Positions 46,349 through 55,664 of a stretch of 64,000 nucleotides of DNA are shown in pieces; within the stretch, counting starts at the first letter, position 1; each line of letters begins with the position of its first letter. Both the position numbers and the translations under genes were made by a program. The notes beneath the pieces were generated by a model. It was not told the DNA's origin, searched no databases, and was given only the letters and a program-made list of their open reading frames with translations. The stretch is from positions 248,001-312,000 of the forward strand of contig CAVQWR010000003.1 of the NCBI GenBank assembly GCA_963717695.1, in the 5' to 3' direction. The stretch is from CAIWHR01 sp963717695. GTDB lineage: Bacteria; Pseudomonadota; Gammaproteobacteria; Burkholderiales; Casimicrobiaceae.

Positions 46349-47551
46349 TCACCACGATGCCTCGCGCTCGGGTGTCGCCGAGATCTTGTGGATGGTGAGA
46401 TCGGCGCCGTTGAACTCCTCCTCGGCGTCGAGGCGCAGGCCCACGGTGAGGCGCAGCGCGCCGTAGACAATCGACGCGCCGGTCATCGCAACCGCGATGC
46501 CCAGCAGCGTTCCGGCGGCCTGCGCGCCGAGGGCAACGCCGCCCAGCCCGCCCAGTGCGGTGGCGCCGAATATGCCCGCCGCGATCCCGCCCCACGCGCC
46601 GCAAACGCCGTGCAGCGGCCAGACGCCCAGCACGTCGTCGACCTTGAGACGATTCTGCGTGAACGTGAACAGCACGACGAAGAGGCCACCGGCCACGGTG
46701 CCGGTCGCGAGCGCGCCCAGCGGATGCATCACGTCGGAGCCCGCGCAGATCGCCACCAGCCCGGCGAGCGGACCGTTGTGCACGAAGCCCGGATCGTTGC
46801 GTCCGGCGACGAGCGCCGCGATCGTGCCGCCCGCCATCGCCAGCAGCGAGTTGACGGCGACGAGCCCCGAGATCTTGTCGAGGGTCTGCGCGCTCATGAC
46901 GTTGAAGCCGAACCAGCCCACCGAGAGTATCCACGCGCCCAGCGCGAGGAACGGGATCGACGACGGCGGGTGCGCCGAAATGCTGCCTTCCCTCGTGTAG
47001 CGCCCTCGCCGCGCCCCCAGCATCAGCACGGCAACGAGGCCGATCCAGCCTCCCATCGCATGCACGACCACGCTGCCCGCGAAGTCGTGGAATTCCTCGC
47101 CGAAGACACTCTTCAGCCACGCCTGGATGCCGAAGTGCTGATTCCAGGCGATGCCCTCGAAGAACGGGTACACGAAGCCGACGAGCAGGAACGTCGCGGC
47201 GAGTTGCGGGTTGAATCGTGCGCGCTCGGCGATCCCCCCGGAGACGATCGCCGGAATCGCCGCCGCGAAGGTCAGCAGGAAGAAGAACCTGACGAGCTCG
47301 TAGCCGTGCTTGAGCGAGAGCGCGCCTGCGCCCGAGAAGAACGTGACGCCGTAGGCGACCGCGTAGCCGATGAAGAAGTATGCGATCGTCGACACCGAGA
47401 AGTCCGCGAGGATCTTGACGAGCGCGTTCACCTGATTCTTCTTGCGCACGGTGCCGAGTTCCAGGAACGCGAACCCCGCATGCATCGCCAGCACGAGGAT
47501 CGCGCCGAGAAGGATGAACAGCGTGTCGCTGGCGGAATTGGGCGCGTCCAT
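46349..47551 (-). CDS. amtB: Ammonium transporter Amt
   Basis: Inner-membrane channel of 400 residues with about eleven hydrophobic helices. Family marks: MHAGFAFLELGTVRKKNQ near 23-40, FFEGIAWN, HDFAGSVVVHAMGGW with the conserved Asp and first pore His, and VWPLHGVCGAWGG with the second pore His. The N-terminus is short (MDAPNSASDTLF) and lacks a cleavable signal. ATG at 47551 preceded by GGGGAG. No glnK is adjacent, which is unusual; the PII partner would have to be elsewhere. An NtrC-like palindrome lies 158 bp upstream. Classified with Amt of bacteria; Rh-type is excluded by motifs. Confidence 0.93.
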   Translation of the reverse strand: MDAPNSASDTLFILLGAILVLAMHAGFAFLELGTVRKKNQVNALVKILADFSVSTIAYFFIGYAVAYGVTFFSGAGALSLKHGYELVRFFFLLTFAAAIPAIVSGGIAERARFNPQLAATFLLVGFVYPFFEGIAWNQHFGIQAWLKSVFGEEFHDFAGSVVVHAMGGWIGLVAVLMLGARRGRYTREGSISAHPPSSIPFLALGAWILSVGWFGFNVMSAQTLDKISGLVAVNSLLAMAGGTIAALVAGRNDPGFVHNGPLAGLVAICAGSDVMHPLGALATGTVAGGLFVVLFTFTQNRLKVDDVLGVWPLHGVCGAWGGIAAGIFGATALGGLGGVALGAQAAGTLLGIAVAMTGASIVYGALRLTVGLRLDAEEEFNGADLTIHKISATPEREASW

Positions 47552-47707
47552 GGAAATCTCCCCGATCAGGCAGTGGCAACGCCGATGTTGCACCGGCGAT
47601 GGGCGTTGGTGAAGGCCGCGGGTCGCCTTTGGCGCGGAGCCAGCAGAAGTTGCGGCGCGGCGCGAGATGACCATGCGGACTACGCGAGTATAAATCGAAG
47701 ACGCTCA

Positions 47708-47732
47708 AATTCGCACCGCATTGGTGCGAATT
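47708..47732. promoter_or_regulatory. NtrC-like binding palindrome upstream of amt
   Basis: Perfect inverted repeat AATTCGCACC-GCATT-GGTGCGAATT, containing GCACC-N5-GGTGC, the core of NtrC sites. 157-181 bp upstream of the amt start. I did not find a convincing sigma-54 -24/-12 element between it and amt; a weak candidate (GG-N10-GC) lies near 47569-47587. Confidence 0.55.
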
Positions 47733-47777
47733 GCCGCGCCTCCGCCAAGCGCAGAATTTCGCGCACCAGAATGCCAA

Positions 47778-47799
47778 CGGGCCGCACAAAGGCGGCCCG
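47778..47799. terminator. Hairpin after grxD
   Basis: CGGGCCGC-ACAAAG-GCGGCCCG, an 8-bp perfect stem 54 nt past the grxD stop. No T-run, so a terminator role is inferred from position. With the NtrC-like palindrome it is the only structure in the 301-bp gap 47552-47852. Confidence 0.45.
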
Positions 47800-47852
47800 T
47801 CGGATCAGATTTGCGTCTCAGAGGGACGCGACCGGACGCTGACGTCGAGAGG

Positions 47853-48170
47853 TCAGGCCGCCTGCGCCGACAGCACGGGCTGCAGCTCTCCCGACTGATA
47901 CATCTCGCGCATGATGTCGCAGCCGCCGACGAATTCGCCGTTCACGTAGAGCTGCGGCACGGTCGGCCAGTTGGCGTAATCCTTGATTCCCTGCCGGATC
48001 GCCTCGTCCGCCAGCACGTCGACGGCGAGAAACTCCGAGACGCCGCAGCGCTTCAGGATCTCGACCGCCGTCGCGGAAAAGCCGCATTGCGGGACCTGCG
48101 GGGTGCCCTTCATGTAGAGAACGACGCGGTTCGACTTGACCTGCTTGCTGATGATGTCCTGAATGCTCAT
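47853..48170 (-). CDS. grxD: Monothiol glutaredoxin Grx4 family
   Basis: A 105-residue monothiol glutaredoxin involved in Fe-S cluster trafficking. Active-site CGFS is at residues 29-32 in VPQCGFSATAVEIL, preceded by VVLYMKGTP; WPTVPQLYVNGEFVGGCDI carries the cis-Pro and glutathione-binding Gly-Gly pair. ATG at 48170. Typical length. Separate from both neighbours by gaps of about 200-300 bp. No anomaly. Confidence 0.95.
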   Translation of the reverse strand: MSIQDIISKQVKSNRVVLYMKGTPQVPQCGFSATAVEILKRCGVSEFLAVDVLADEAIRQGIKDYANWPTVPQLYVNGEFVGGCDIMREMYQSGELQPVLSAQAA

Positions 48171-48340
48171 GGGGTTGCTCCGTTGGCGCCAATCGGCAAT
48201 TTTACAGAATTGGCGGTGCCGTGCCTGAAATCAATAGAGCGCGGCTTCCTTGTTGCCGCTCACGCCTCGGCCTCCGCAACGGTCGAGGTCGGTCAACCTT
48301 GCGTCGTCGGCCTCCTGCGTCGACTCGCACTCGTTCGCGT

Positions 48341-48361
48341 CCCCGCGCCGTCGGCGCGGGG
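48341..48361. terminator. GC hairpin at the end of the ABC operon
   Basis: CCCCGCGCC-GTC-GGCGCGGGG, a 9-bp perfect stem 22 nt past the last permease stop. Probable terminator of the transporter operon, without a T-run. The remaining part of the 213-bp gap shows nothing. Confidence 0.45.
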
Positions 48362-48383
48362 CCCCTGCTCACTGCTCGCGACG

Positions 48384-49277
48384 CTATTCCTTGACGGCTC
48401 CGGTGAGGCCGGAGACGTAATACTCGACGAAGAACGAGTACAGGATGGCGACCGGCAGCGAGCCCAGCAGCGCCCCCGCCATCAGCGATCCCCAATGGTA
48501 GACGTCGCCTTCGACGAGCTCGGTGATGACGGCCACGGGAACCGTCTTCACCTCCGATGACGAGATGAACGTCAGAGCGTAGATGAACTCGTTCCACGAA
48601 AGCGTGAACGCGAAGATGCCGGCCGAGATGAGGCCCGGCACCGCAAGCGGCAGGATGATCTTGACGAGGATCTGCAGTCGGCTGGCCCCGTCGATCAACG
48701 CACACTCCTCGAGCTCGAACGGTATCGACTTGAAGTAGCCCATCAGCAGCCACGTGCAGAACGGCACGAGGAATGTCGGGTACGTGAGAATGAGCGCAAG
48801 GCGCGTGTCGAAGAGGCCGAGCTGGTTGATGATCGTCGCAAGCGGGATGAAGAGGATCGACGGCGGCACGAGATACGCAAGGAAGATGCTCATGCCGACG
48901 TAGCGCGAGCCACGAAACCGCAGCCGCTCGATCGCGTAGGCCGCGAGCACGCTCGCGACGAGCGACAGGAAAGTCGCGACCACCGAGACCAGGATCGTGT
49001 TCCACAGCCAGTCAGGGTAGGACGTGTCGAACAGCAGCTTCTTGATGTGCGCAAGCGTCGGGTTTTGCACCCAGAAGGGATTTCCCTCGCGCGACAGGAG
49101 CTCCTGGTCGGGCTTGAGTGTCGTGATGACCATCCAGTAGAACGGGAACAGCAGCACGACCAGGAAGACGCCGATCGGCACGTAGACGGTGACGATACGC
49201 CGCGGCAGCGAAACGAGGTAGTTCATCCCCTGCGAGTCGACGACGTCGGGCGTGGCGGTGGATTCGGTCATGCGCAT
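48384..49277 (-). CDS. Carbohydrate-type ABC transporter permease (MalG-like)
   Basis: Inner-membrane permease of 297 residues with six predicted helices. The cytoplasmic EAA loop reads LEECALIDGASRLQI with downstream LPLAVPGL, the ATPase contact site. Opening helix VYVPIGVFLVVLLFPFYWMV and the KPDQELL segment are MalG-like. ATG at 49277 is 7 nt beyond the stop of the other permease. Final gene of the operon 52.8-48.4 kb. Substrate cannot be read from sequence; sugar, sugar alcohol or glycerol-type solutes are typical of the family. Confidence 0.9.
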   Translation of the reverse strand: MRMTESTATPDVVDSQGMNYLVSLPRRIVTVYVPIGVFLVVLLFPFYWMVITTLKPDQELLSREGNPFWVQNPTLAHIKKLLFDTSYPDWLWNTILVSVVATFLSLVASVLAAYAIERLRFRGSRYVGMSIFLAYLVPPSILFIPLATIINQLGLFDTRLALILTYPTFLVPFCTWLLMGYFKSIPFELEECALIDGASRLQILVKIILPLAVPGLISAGIFAFTLSWNEFIYALTFISSSEVKTVPVAVITELVEGDVYHWGSLMAGALLGSLPVAILYSFFVEYYVSGLTGAVKE

Positions 49278-49284
49278 TGGCCTG

Positions 49285-50205
49285 TCATGCGTCGGCCCCT
49301 CCCTGCTGCCAGGCGCGTCGCTGCAGCCCGAAGTAGCTCACCATGATCGCGAGGATCAGGAACGGCACCATCGCCGTCGCGATCGCCGCGCCCTCGCCGA
49401 GCGCGCCGCCGGGAATCGCGCGCTGGAACGACAGCGTCGCCATCAGGTGCGTCGCATTGAGCGGGCCGCCGCGCGTCAGCACGTAGATCAGCTGGAAATC
49501 GGTGAACGTGAACAGCACCGAGAACGTCATCACGACGGCGATGATCGGCGTCAGCAGCGGCAGCGTCACGTAGCGGAACTGCTGCCAGTCGGTGGCGCCG
49601 TCGAGGCTCGCGGCCTCGTAATAGGACGGCGAGATCGTCTGCAGCCCGGCGAGCAGCGTGATGGCGACGAACGGCACGCCGCGCCAGATGTTGGCGGCGA
49701 TCGTCGAAAATCGCGCATGCCAGGGCTCGCCGAGAAAGTCGATGTAGGTGTGGATCACGCCCATCTTCATCAGCGCCCAGCTGATGATCGAGAACTGCGA
49801 GTCGTAGATCCACCAGAATGCGATCGCCGAAAGCGCCGTCGGGACGATGAACGGCAGCAGCACGATCGCGCGGAAGAACGCCTTGAACGGCAGGTGCTTG
49901 TTGAGGAGCAGCGCGAGCCACAGACCCAGCCCGAACTTGATGACGCTCGCGACCGTCGTATAGAAGATCGTGTTGAAGAGCGCGAGCCGCGTGACGTCGT
50001 CGCCCCACAGGAACACGAAGTTCTCGAGACCGATCCATTCGCCGGGGCGGCCGATCTTGGTGTCGGTGAAGCCGAGCCAGGTGCCCAATCCGAGCGGATA
50101 GGTGAGGAAGACCAGCAGCAGCGCGGCCGCCGGCAGCATGAAGATCGCGCCGAGCAGGTGCCGGTTGTCGAGGGCGCGCCCGAGCGCGCTTTGCTTGGTT
50201 GCCAC
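49285..50205 (-). CDS. Carbohydrate-type ABC transporter permease (MalF-like)
   Basis: Partner permease of 306 residues. Six hydrophobic segments; EAA loop YYEAASLDGATDWQQFRYVTLPLLTPI is typical of sugar ABC systems. The opening LLGAIFMLPAAALLLVFLTYPL and the late helix FLILAIMVSYFGL fit. ATG at 50205, with the gene 178 nt downstream of the binding-protein stop. A large hairpin separates it from the binding-protein gene, so it is probably expressed at a lower level. Frame intact. Confidence 0.9.
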   Translation of the reverse strand: MATKQSALGRALDNRHLLGAIFMLPAAALLLVFLTYPLGLGTWLGFTDTKIGRPGEWIGLENFVFLWGDDVTRLALFNTIFYTTVASVIKFGLGLWLALLLNKHLPFKAFFRAIVLLPFIVPTALSAIAFWWIYDSQFSIISWALMKMGVIHTYIDFLGEPWHARFSTIAANIWRGVPFVAITLLAGLQTISPSYYEAASLDGATDWQQFRYVTLPLLTPIIAVVMTFSVLFTFTDFQLIYVLTRGGPLNATHLMATLSFQRAIPGGALGEGAAIATAMVPFLILAIMVSYFGLQRRAWQQGGADA

Positions 50206-50282
50206 TGGGCAATGCGATCTGTCTTGTCAGCGAACCGCGCGCTGTTTCGAAACGTCGATGGGCTGCGAGGATCGCAGGGCGG

Positions 50283-50320
50283 GTGCGCGTTAGGCGGCGT
50301 CGCCGCCGCCTAACGCGCAC
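50283..50320. terminator. Very stable 17-bp hairpin between binding-protein and permease genes
   Basis: GTGCGCGTTAGGCGGCG pairs perfectly with CGCCGCCTAACGCGCAC around a TCGC loop. Located 64 nt past the binding-protein stop, it fits an mRNA-stabilising or attenuating structure that gives excess binding protein over permease. Strand-symmetric and without T-run. Confidence 0.6.
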
Positions 50321-50383
50321 AGATATAACGTCGCGCGTGCAGGCGGCGGCATGGCTGAACCGCCGGACACGCGCGACGGAATA

Positions 50384-51706
50384 TCAGACCTTGTAATAGC
50401 GCTCCGCCCGCTTCTGCGCCCGTTCCGCGGCTTCCTTCGGCGTCTTCGACCCCGAAGCCGCCTCGGCCACCATGTTGACGACGATGAAATCGGACAGCGC
50501 GCCGGCCGATGCATACCCCATCTTGCCGGCGTAGCCCGACGGGATCATGTTGATCATCGAGTTGCGGTACGGCGTGTGCTTCGGGTCGACTGTCCAGATC
50601 GGATTCTTCTCGTAGTAGCGCAGCGCCGGCGTGACGTAGCCGATCGACGCCTGCACCCACGGGTCCATCTGCTCGGCCTCCATCATGAAGCGCAGGAACT
50701 CCTTCGCCGCCTTCGGGTACTTGGTGTACTTGAAGATCATCTGGTTGAAGAACAGCTGGAACTCGGTCGGATGTCCCACGGGCCCGATCGGCATGTTCGC
50801 GTGGTTGATGTCGGCCGCCATCTCCTTGAGCTTCGGGTCCGGCGAGTTCTTCGCGGCGTAGTAGATCGAGATGCCGTTGTTGGTGAGCGAGATCTGTCCG
50901 TCGAGGAACGCCTTGTTGTTGTTCGGGTCGAGCCACGACAGCGTGCCGGGCACGAACGTCCCGTAGAGCTCCTTCGCGTACTCGAGCGCCTTGATCGTCT
51001 CGGGGCTGTCGATGACGACCTTGTTGTCCTTGTCGACGAGCTTGCCGCCGAACGACCAGACGAGCGACTGGCACCACGTGTTGGCGTCGCCGGTCGCGTT
51101 GCCCAGCGCGAAACCGGGCGGCGTGCCCTTCTCCTTCAGCGCCTTGCACAGCTTGAGAAAGCCGTCGGTGTCCTTCGGAAAGCTGTCGAAGCCGGCCGCC
51201 TTGATGTGGCTTTCGCGATAGACCATGCACACGCCCGCCACGCCGAGTGGCACGCCGATCCATTTCTTGCCGTCCGGGCGCAGGTACGGATCGCACACCG
51301 GATACCAGCCGCCGTACTTCGCGCCGAGGTAGTTGCAGACGTCGGTGACGTCGACCAGCTTTTCCGGGTACAGGTTGGCGTCGTCGTTGGTCGACAGGAT
51401 GATGTCGGGACCGGCGCCCGTGTTCGCGGCGACGGCCGCCTTCGGCCGCACGTCCTCCCAGCCCTCGTTGTCGACGCGGACCTCGATGCCGTATTTGTCG
51501 GTGAACGCCTTGACGTTCTTCATGTACTGGTCGATGTCGCCCTGGACGAACCGGCTCCAGCGCAGCACGCGCAGCTTGGCGCCCTTCTCGGGCGTGCTCT
51601 TCCACTGGGCGCTCGCATCCTTGACCCAGATGAACGGCCCGACGGCGGCGCTCGCGGCCACCGCCGCGGATGCCTTCAGGAATTTGCGACGCTTGACGAT
51701 GCTCAT
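50384..51706 (-). CDS. ABC transporter substrate-binding protein (Tat-exported)
   Basis: Periplasmic solute-binding protein of 440 residues, family 1 (carbohydrate). Tat-like signal KRRKFLKASAAVAASAA at about 5-21. The mature domain shows LRVLRWSRF, GPDIILSTNDDANLYPEKLVDVTD, GVPLGVAGVCMVYRESH, and EFLRFMMEAEQM. GGAGG precedes the ATG at 51706. In operon order it follows the ATPase and precedes the two permeases. Tat export of a binding protein suggests folding in the cytoplasm or protection of a motif; the ligand is not evident. Frame intact. Confidence 0.88.
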   Translation of the reverse strand: MSIVKRRKFLKASAAVAASAAVGPFIWVKDASAQWKSTPEKGAKLRVLRWSRFVQGDIDQYMKNVKAFTDKYGIEVRVDNEGWEDVRPKAAVAANTGAGPDIILSTNDDANLYPEKLVDVTDVCNYLGAKYGGWYPVCDPYLRPDGKKWIGVPLGVAGVCMVYRESHIKAAGFDSFPKDTDGFLKLCKALKEKGTPPGFALGNATGDANTWCQSLVWSFGGKLVDKDNKVVIDSPETIKALEYAKELYGTFVPGTLSWLDPNNNKAFLDGQISLTNNGISIYYAAKNSPDPKLKEMAADINHANMPIGPVGHPTEFQLFFNQMIFKYTKYPKAAKEFLRFMMEAEQMDPWVQASIGYVTPALRYYEKNPIWTVDPKHTPYRNSMINMIPSGYAGKMGYASAGALSDFIVVNMVAEAASGSKTPKEAAERAQKRAERYYKV

Positions 51707-51755
51707 TGTTGCCTCCTCGGGTGATGGGCGGTTTCTTGTGCCCGGTAGTGAAGGA

Positions 51756-52828
<1,073 letters not shown>

Positions 52829-52874
52829 GGGCTGATTCTACCTTTGCCGGATCGTGGGGCGTGGCTGACCGGAG

Positions 52875-53841
52875 CTATGGGCGGCGCGTGCCGGCCGAGA
52901 CCACGTAGTCGGGTCGTCCGGTGGCCTGCCAGGTGACGATGTTGCGCGCCGCCTTGCGGCGCAGCTCGCGCTCGGATTCCGCCGAGTAGAACGCCGCGTG
53001 CGGAGACAGGATCACCCGCGGATGGCCCATGAGCTTCGAGCCGGGCGGGACGGGCTCGACCGGGAGCACGTCGAGCGCCATGCCGGCCAGCGTTCCGCGC
53101 TCGAGCGCCGCGAGTCCGGCGTCGATGTCGACGACCGCGCCGCGCGCCGTGTTGACGAGAAACCCGCCGGGCTTCATCACGCCGAGCACGGCGGCGTCGA
53201 TCATGCCGCGCGTCTGCCCATTGAGCGGCACGTGCAGCGACACGACGTCGCTGTGCGCGAACACGTCGGTCAGGCCGCCGCGCTCGACGTACGCCGGAAA
53301 GTCGCCGTCGATGATGTAGGGGTCGCAGGCGATGACCCGCCGGAACACGTTGCGCCCGATGTGCGCGAAGCGCTTGCCGATGCGTCCGAGCCCGACGATG
53401 CCGAGCGTCATGTCGCTCGCGCGCCGCAACGGCCCCGACGACAGGTAATGCCAGGTCCCGGCCTGGATGTCGCGGTGGTAGGCAACGACGTTGCGAATCA
53501 GCGCGAGGGCCATGCGCGAGCGCGTGCGTGGCGACCTCGCCGACGCCGTAGTCGGGCGAGTTCGCGACCCAGACGCCGTGCTTCGCGCAGGCCTCGGTGT
53601 CGATGGTGTCGTACCCCGCGCCGATGCGGCTCACGATGCCGAGCTGCGGCAGCGCCGCGACGACCCGCGCGGTGATCGGCGCGTACTGCAGCAGGATCGC
53701 GCTGCAGTCGCGCGCGGCGGCGATGACGTCGTCCTCGCTGCGGCACTGCGCCGTGACGAGGTCGATCCCTGCCGCGGCGAAGATCTCGCGCTCCTGCCCG
53801 ATGTCGGGAAAATCGTTGTCGGAGAGGAGGACCTTGGGCAT
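52875..53841 (-). CDS. D-isomer-specific 2-hydroxyacid dehydrogenase (one frameshift)
   Basis: NAD(P)-dependent enzyme of about 321 residues interconverting D-2-hydroxyacids and 2-oxoacids. N-domain SRIGAGYDTIDTEACAKHG; Rossmann fingerprint GIVGLGRIGKRF; NTARGAVVD with the substrate Arg; the Glu in LDVLPVEPV and catalytic His in LSPHAAF. ATG at 53841 (MPKVLLSDND). One extra C near 53514 shifts the frame between ATHALA and ALALIRNV. It heads the transporter operon, so the imported solute may be converted to a hydroxyacid, or the enzyme may act on a glyoxylate/hydroxypyruvate-type product; not decided. Divergent from the MetE-like gene. Confidence 0.85.
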
Positions 53842-53965
53842 CGGGGGCAACTCGCGGCGGGCTTTCGGCCCGAACGGCGCGGGCGGGGACGCGCAACGGT
53901 ACGTGGTGGTGCCGCCGATGGTCAAGTGGTAAGGCCAATTAAGCGGCGCGCCGGGCCGGGAACGC

Positions 53966-53971
53966 TATAAT
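53966..53971 (+). promoter_or_regulatory. Putative -10 hexamer of the MetE-like gene
   Basis: Perfect TATAAT about 58 nt before the ATG, in the 187-bp divergent gap. No good -35 at usual spacing. Confidence 0.45.
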
Positions 53972-54028
53972 CGGCGCCCCCGAACCAACGCCGGTCGCGC
54001 TCCGCGCGTCTCCCGGCCGATCCCGCCG

Positions 54029-55060
54029 ATGCCCAAACTCCTGCAAACGACGATCGCCGGCAGCCTGCCCAAGCCGTCCTGGCTCGCGACTCCCAACGAG
54101 CTCTGGGCGCCGTGGAAGCTCGAAGGCGAGGCGCTCGCCGAAGGCAAGCGCGACGCCGTGCGCCTCGTGCTGCGCGACCAGGAGGAGGCCGGGATCGACA
54201 TCGTCAGCGACGGCGAGCAGACGCGGCGGCATTTCGTCACCACGTTCATCGAGGGTCTCGACGGCGTCGACTTCGCGCACAAGCGCACCGTCCGGATCCG
54301 CAACCGCTACGACGCCGACGTGCCGGTGGTCGTCGGCCCGGTCGCGCGGCGCGGGCCGATCTACGTCGACGACGCGCGCTTCCTCAAGGGCGCGACCACG
54401 CGCAGGGTGAAGTACACGCTGCCCGGCCCGATGACGATGGTCGACACGCTCTACGACGCGCACTATCGGAGCCGGGAGAAGCTCGCGTGGGCGTTCGCCG
54501 AAATCCTCAACGAGGAGGCGCGGGCGATCGAGGCCACGGGTGTGGACACGATCCAGTTCGACGAGCCCGCATTCAACGTCTATTTCGACGAGGTGCGCGA
54601 CTGGGGCGTCGCCGCGCTGGAGCGCGCCGCGCAGGGCCTCGCCTGCACGACCGCCGTGCACATCTGCTACGGCTATGGCATCAAGGCGAACAACGACTGG
54701 AAGAAGACGCTCGGCAGCGAATGGCGGCAGTACGAGAATACGTTTCCGCTGCTCGCGAATTCGTCGATCCGCCAGGTGTCGCTCGAATGCGCGAACTCGC
54801 ATGTGCCGATCGATCTGATCGGCCTCCTTGCCGGCAAGGACGTGCTGGTCGGCGCGATCGACGTCGCCTCCGACCGGGTCGAGACGCCCGACGACGTCGC
54901 CGCGACGATCCGCACGGCGCTGAAGTTCGTCCCGGCGGACCGGCTCTATCCCTGCACGAACTGCGGGATGGTTCCCCTCGCCCGGGACGTCGCGCGCGGA
55001 AAGCTGAAGGCTCTGGGCGCCGGCGCCGCGCTGGTCCGGACCGAACTGGGCGCAGGCTGA
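54029..55060 (+). CDS. Cobalamin-independent methionine synthase (MetE core)-like protein
   Basis: A 343-residue protein matching the C-terminal, zinc-containing catalytic half of MetE. TTIAGSLPKP opens the barrel; SDGEQTRRHF, YTLPGPMTMVDTL and IQFDEPAF follow. Zinc ligands are seen in VHICYG (His, Cys) and in PCTNCGM (Cys). It lacks the N-terminal folate domain of full MetE, so methyl donor and role are uncertain; core-MetE proteins can use other methyl donors. No DUF1852 (MesX) partner is nearby. ATG at 54029 after a TATAAT. Frame intact. A stable hairpin lies 140 bp downstream. Confidence 0.85.
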   Translation: MPKLLQTTIAGSLPKPSWLATPNELWAPWKLEGEALAEGKRDAVRLVLRDQEEAGIDIVSDGEQTRRHFVTTFIEGLDGVDFAHKRTVRIRNRYDADVPVVVGPVARRGPIYVDDARFLKGATTRRVKYTLPGPMTMVDTLYDAHYRSREKLAWAFAEILNEEARAIEATGVDTIQFDEPAFNVYFDEVRDWGVAALERAAQGLACTTAVHICYGYGIKANNDWKKTLGSEWRQYENTFPLLANSSIRQVSLECANSHVPIDLIGLLAGKDVLVGAIDVASDRVETPDDVAATIRTALKFVPADRLYPCTNCGMVPLARDVARGKLKALGAGAALVRTELGAG

Positions 55061-55200
55061 CCGCCCGGCCCCGGTGATCGAGTCGCCGCGCCCCTGGGAC
55101 AGTGGCCCCGGAGCCCGGGCCAGGCATCGACCGGGCCGCGGGGCCGGCGGCGCCCGGCCTGCCCCCTTAATCCAAACCGGCGAGACCGGCAAGATCCCGG

Positions 55201-55222
55201 CCGGGCCGGAAAATCGGCCCGG
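55201..55222. terminator. GC hairpin after the MetE-like gene
   Basis: CCGGGCCG-GAAAAT-CGGCCCGG, an 8-bp perfect stem 140 nt past the stop. No T-run. Inferred terminator. Confidence 0.4.
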
Positions 55223-55246
55223 GTAGTTGCCTTTCCCCGATTGCGG

Positions 55247-55252
55247 TATCAT
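55247..55252 (+). promoter_or_regulatory. Possible -10 of the cold-shock gene
   Basis: TATCAT with no good -35 at the right spacing (TTGCCT is only 14 nt upstream). If right, the transcript has a leader of about 128 nt, in keeping with long cold-shock leaders. The gap 55061-55386 otherwise holds only the hairpin at 55201-55222. Confidence 0.3.
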
Positions 55253-55386
55253 CCTGCGCGTGTTTTGTCCCAAGGCAGTCAGAACGCCCTGTGCGACCAT
55301 TTTTGCAGTCGTCGCCGCTCTTTCCTTGAGATCGAAACATTGACGGGAATCATCCCGATATCATTTTTTCCTGAGGAAAAAAGCAA

Positions 55387-55591
55387 ATGGCAACAGGTAC
55401 TGTGAAGTGGTTCAACGATGCGAAGGGCTACGGGTTCATCACGCCGGACGGCGGCGGTGAAGACCTCTTTGCGCATTTTTCGGCGATCAACATGCCGGGA
55501 TTCAAGTCGCTGAAGGAAGGCCAGAAGGTCTCGTTCGAAGTCACGACGGGTCCGAAGGGCAAGCAGGCGTCGCAACATCCAGGCTGCCTGA
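55387..55591 (+). CDS. CspA-family cold-shock protein (one frameshift)
   Basis: RNA/DNA-binding cold-shock domain protein. TGTVKWFNDAKGYGFI and DLFAHFSAI carry the RNP1 and RNP2 motifs, and KSLKEGQKVSFEV follows. Without correction the frame runs past the domain; removing one C near 55573 gives QASNIQAA and a stop at 55589-55591, and exactly 67 residues, the family size. The upstream AGGAAAAAAGCAA contains a weak ribosome site. A strong terminator follows 29 nt later. Likely an RNA chaperone; which csp paralogue cannot be told. Confidence 0.88.
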
Positions 55592-55619
55592 TCGGCGTCC
55601 GCGGAGTCTCTTCCGCAAC

Positions 55620-55649
55620 AAAAAAGCCGGGCACCTGCCCGGCTTTTTT
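55620..55649. terminator. Bidirectional rho-independent terminator
   Basis: Perfect 14-bp stem AAAAAAGCCGGGCA / TGCCCGGCTTTTTT with a two-base loop. T-runs on both strands, so it ends the cold-shock gene (plus) and the giant DUF11 gene (minus). Confidence 0.9.
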
Positions 55650-55664
55650 GTCGTCCCGGATGCC

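Noticed and set aside
47569..47587. Sigma-54 promoter for amt
   Set aside because: GG-N10-GC spacing exists but the TGGCAC and TTGC parts do not match.
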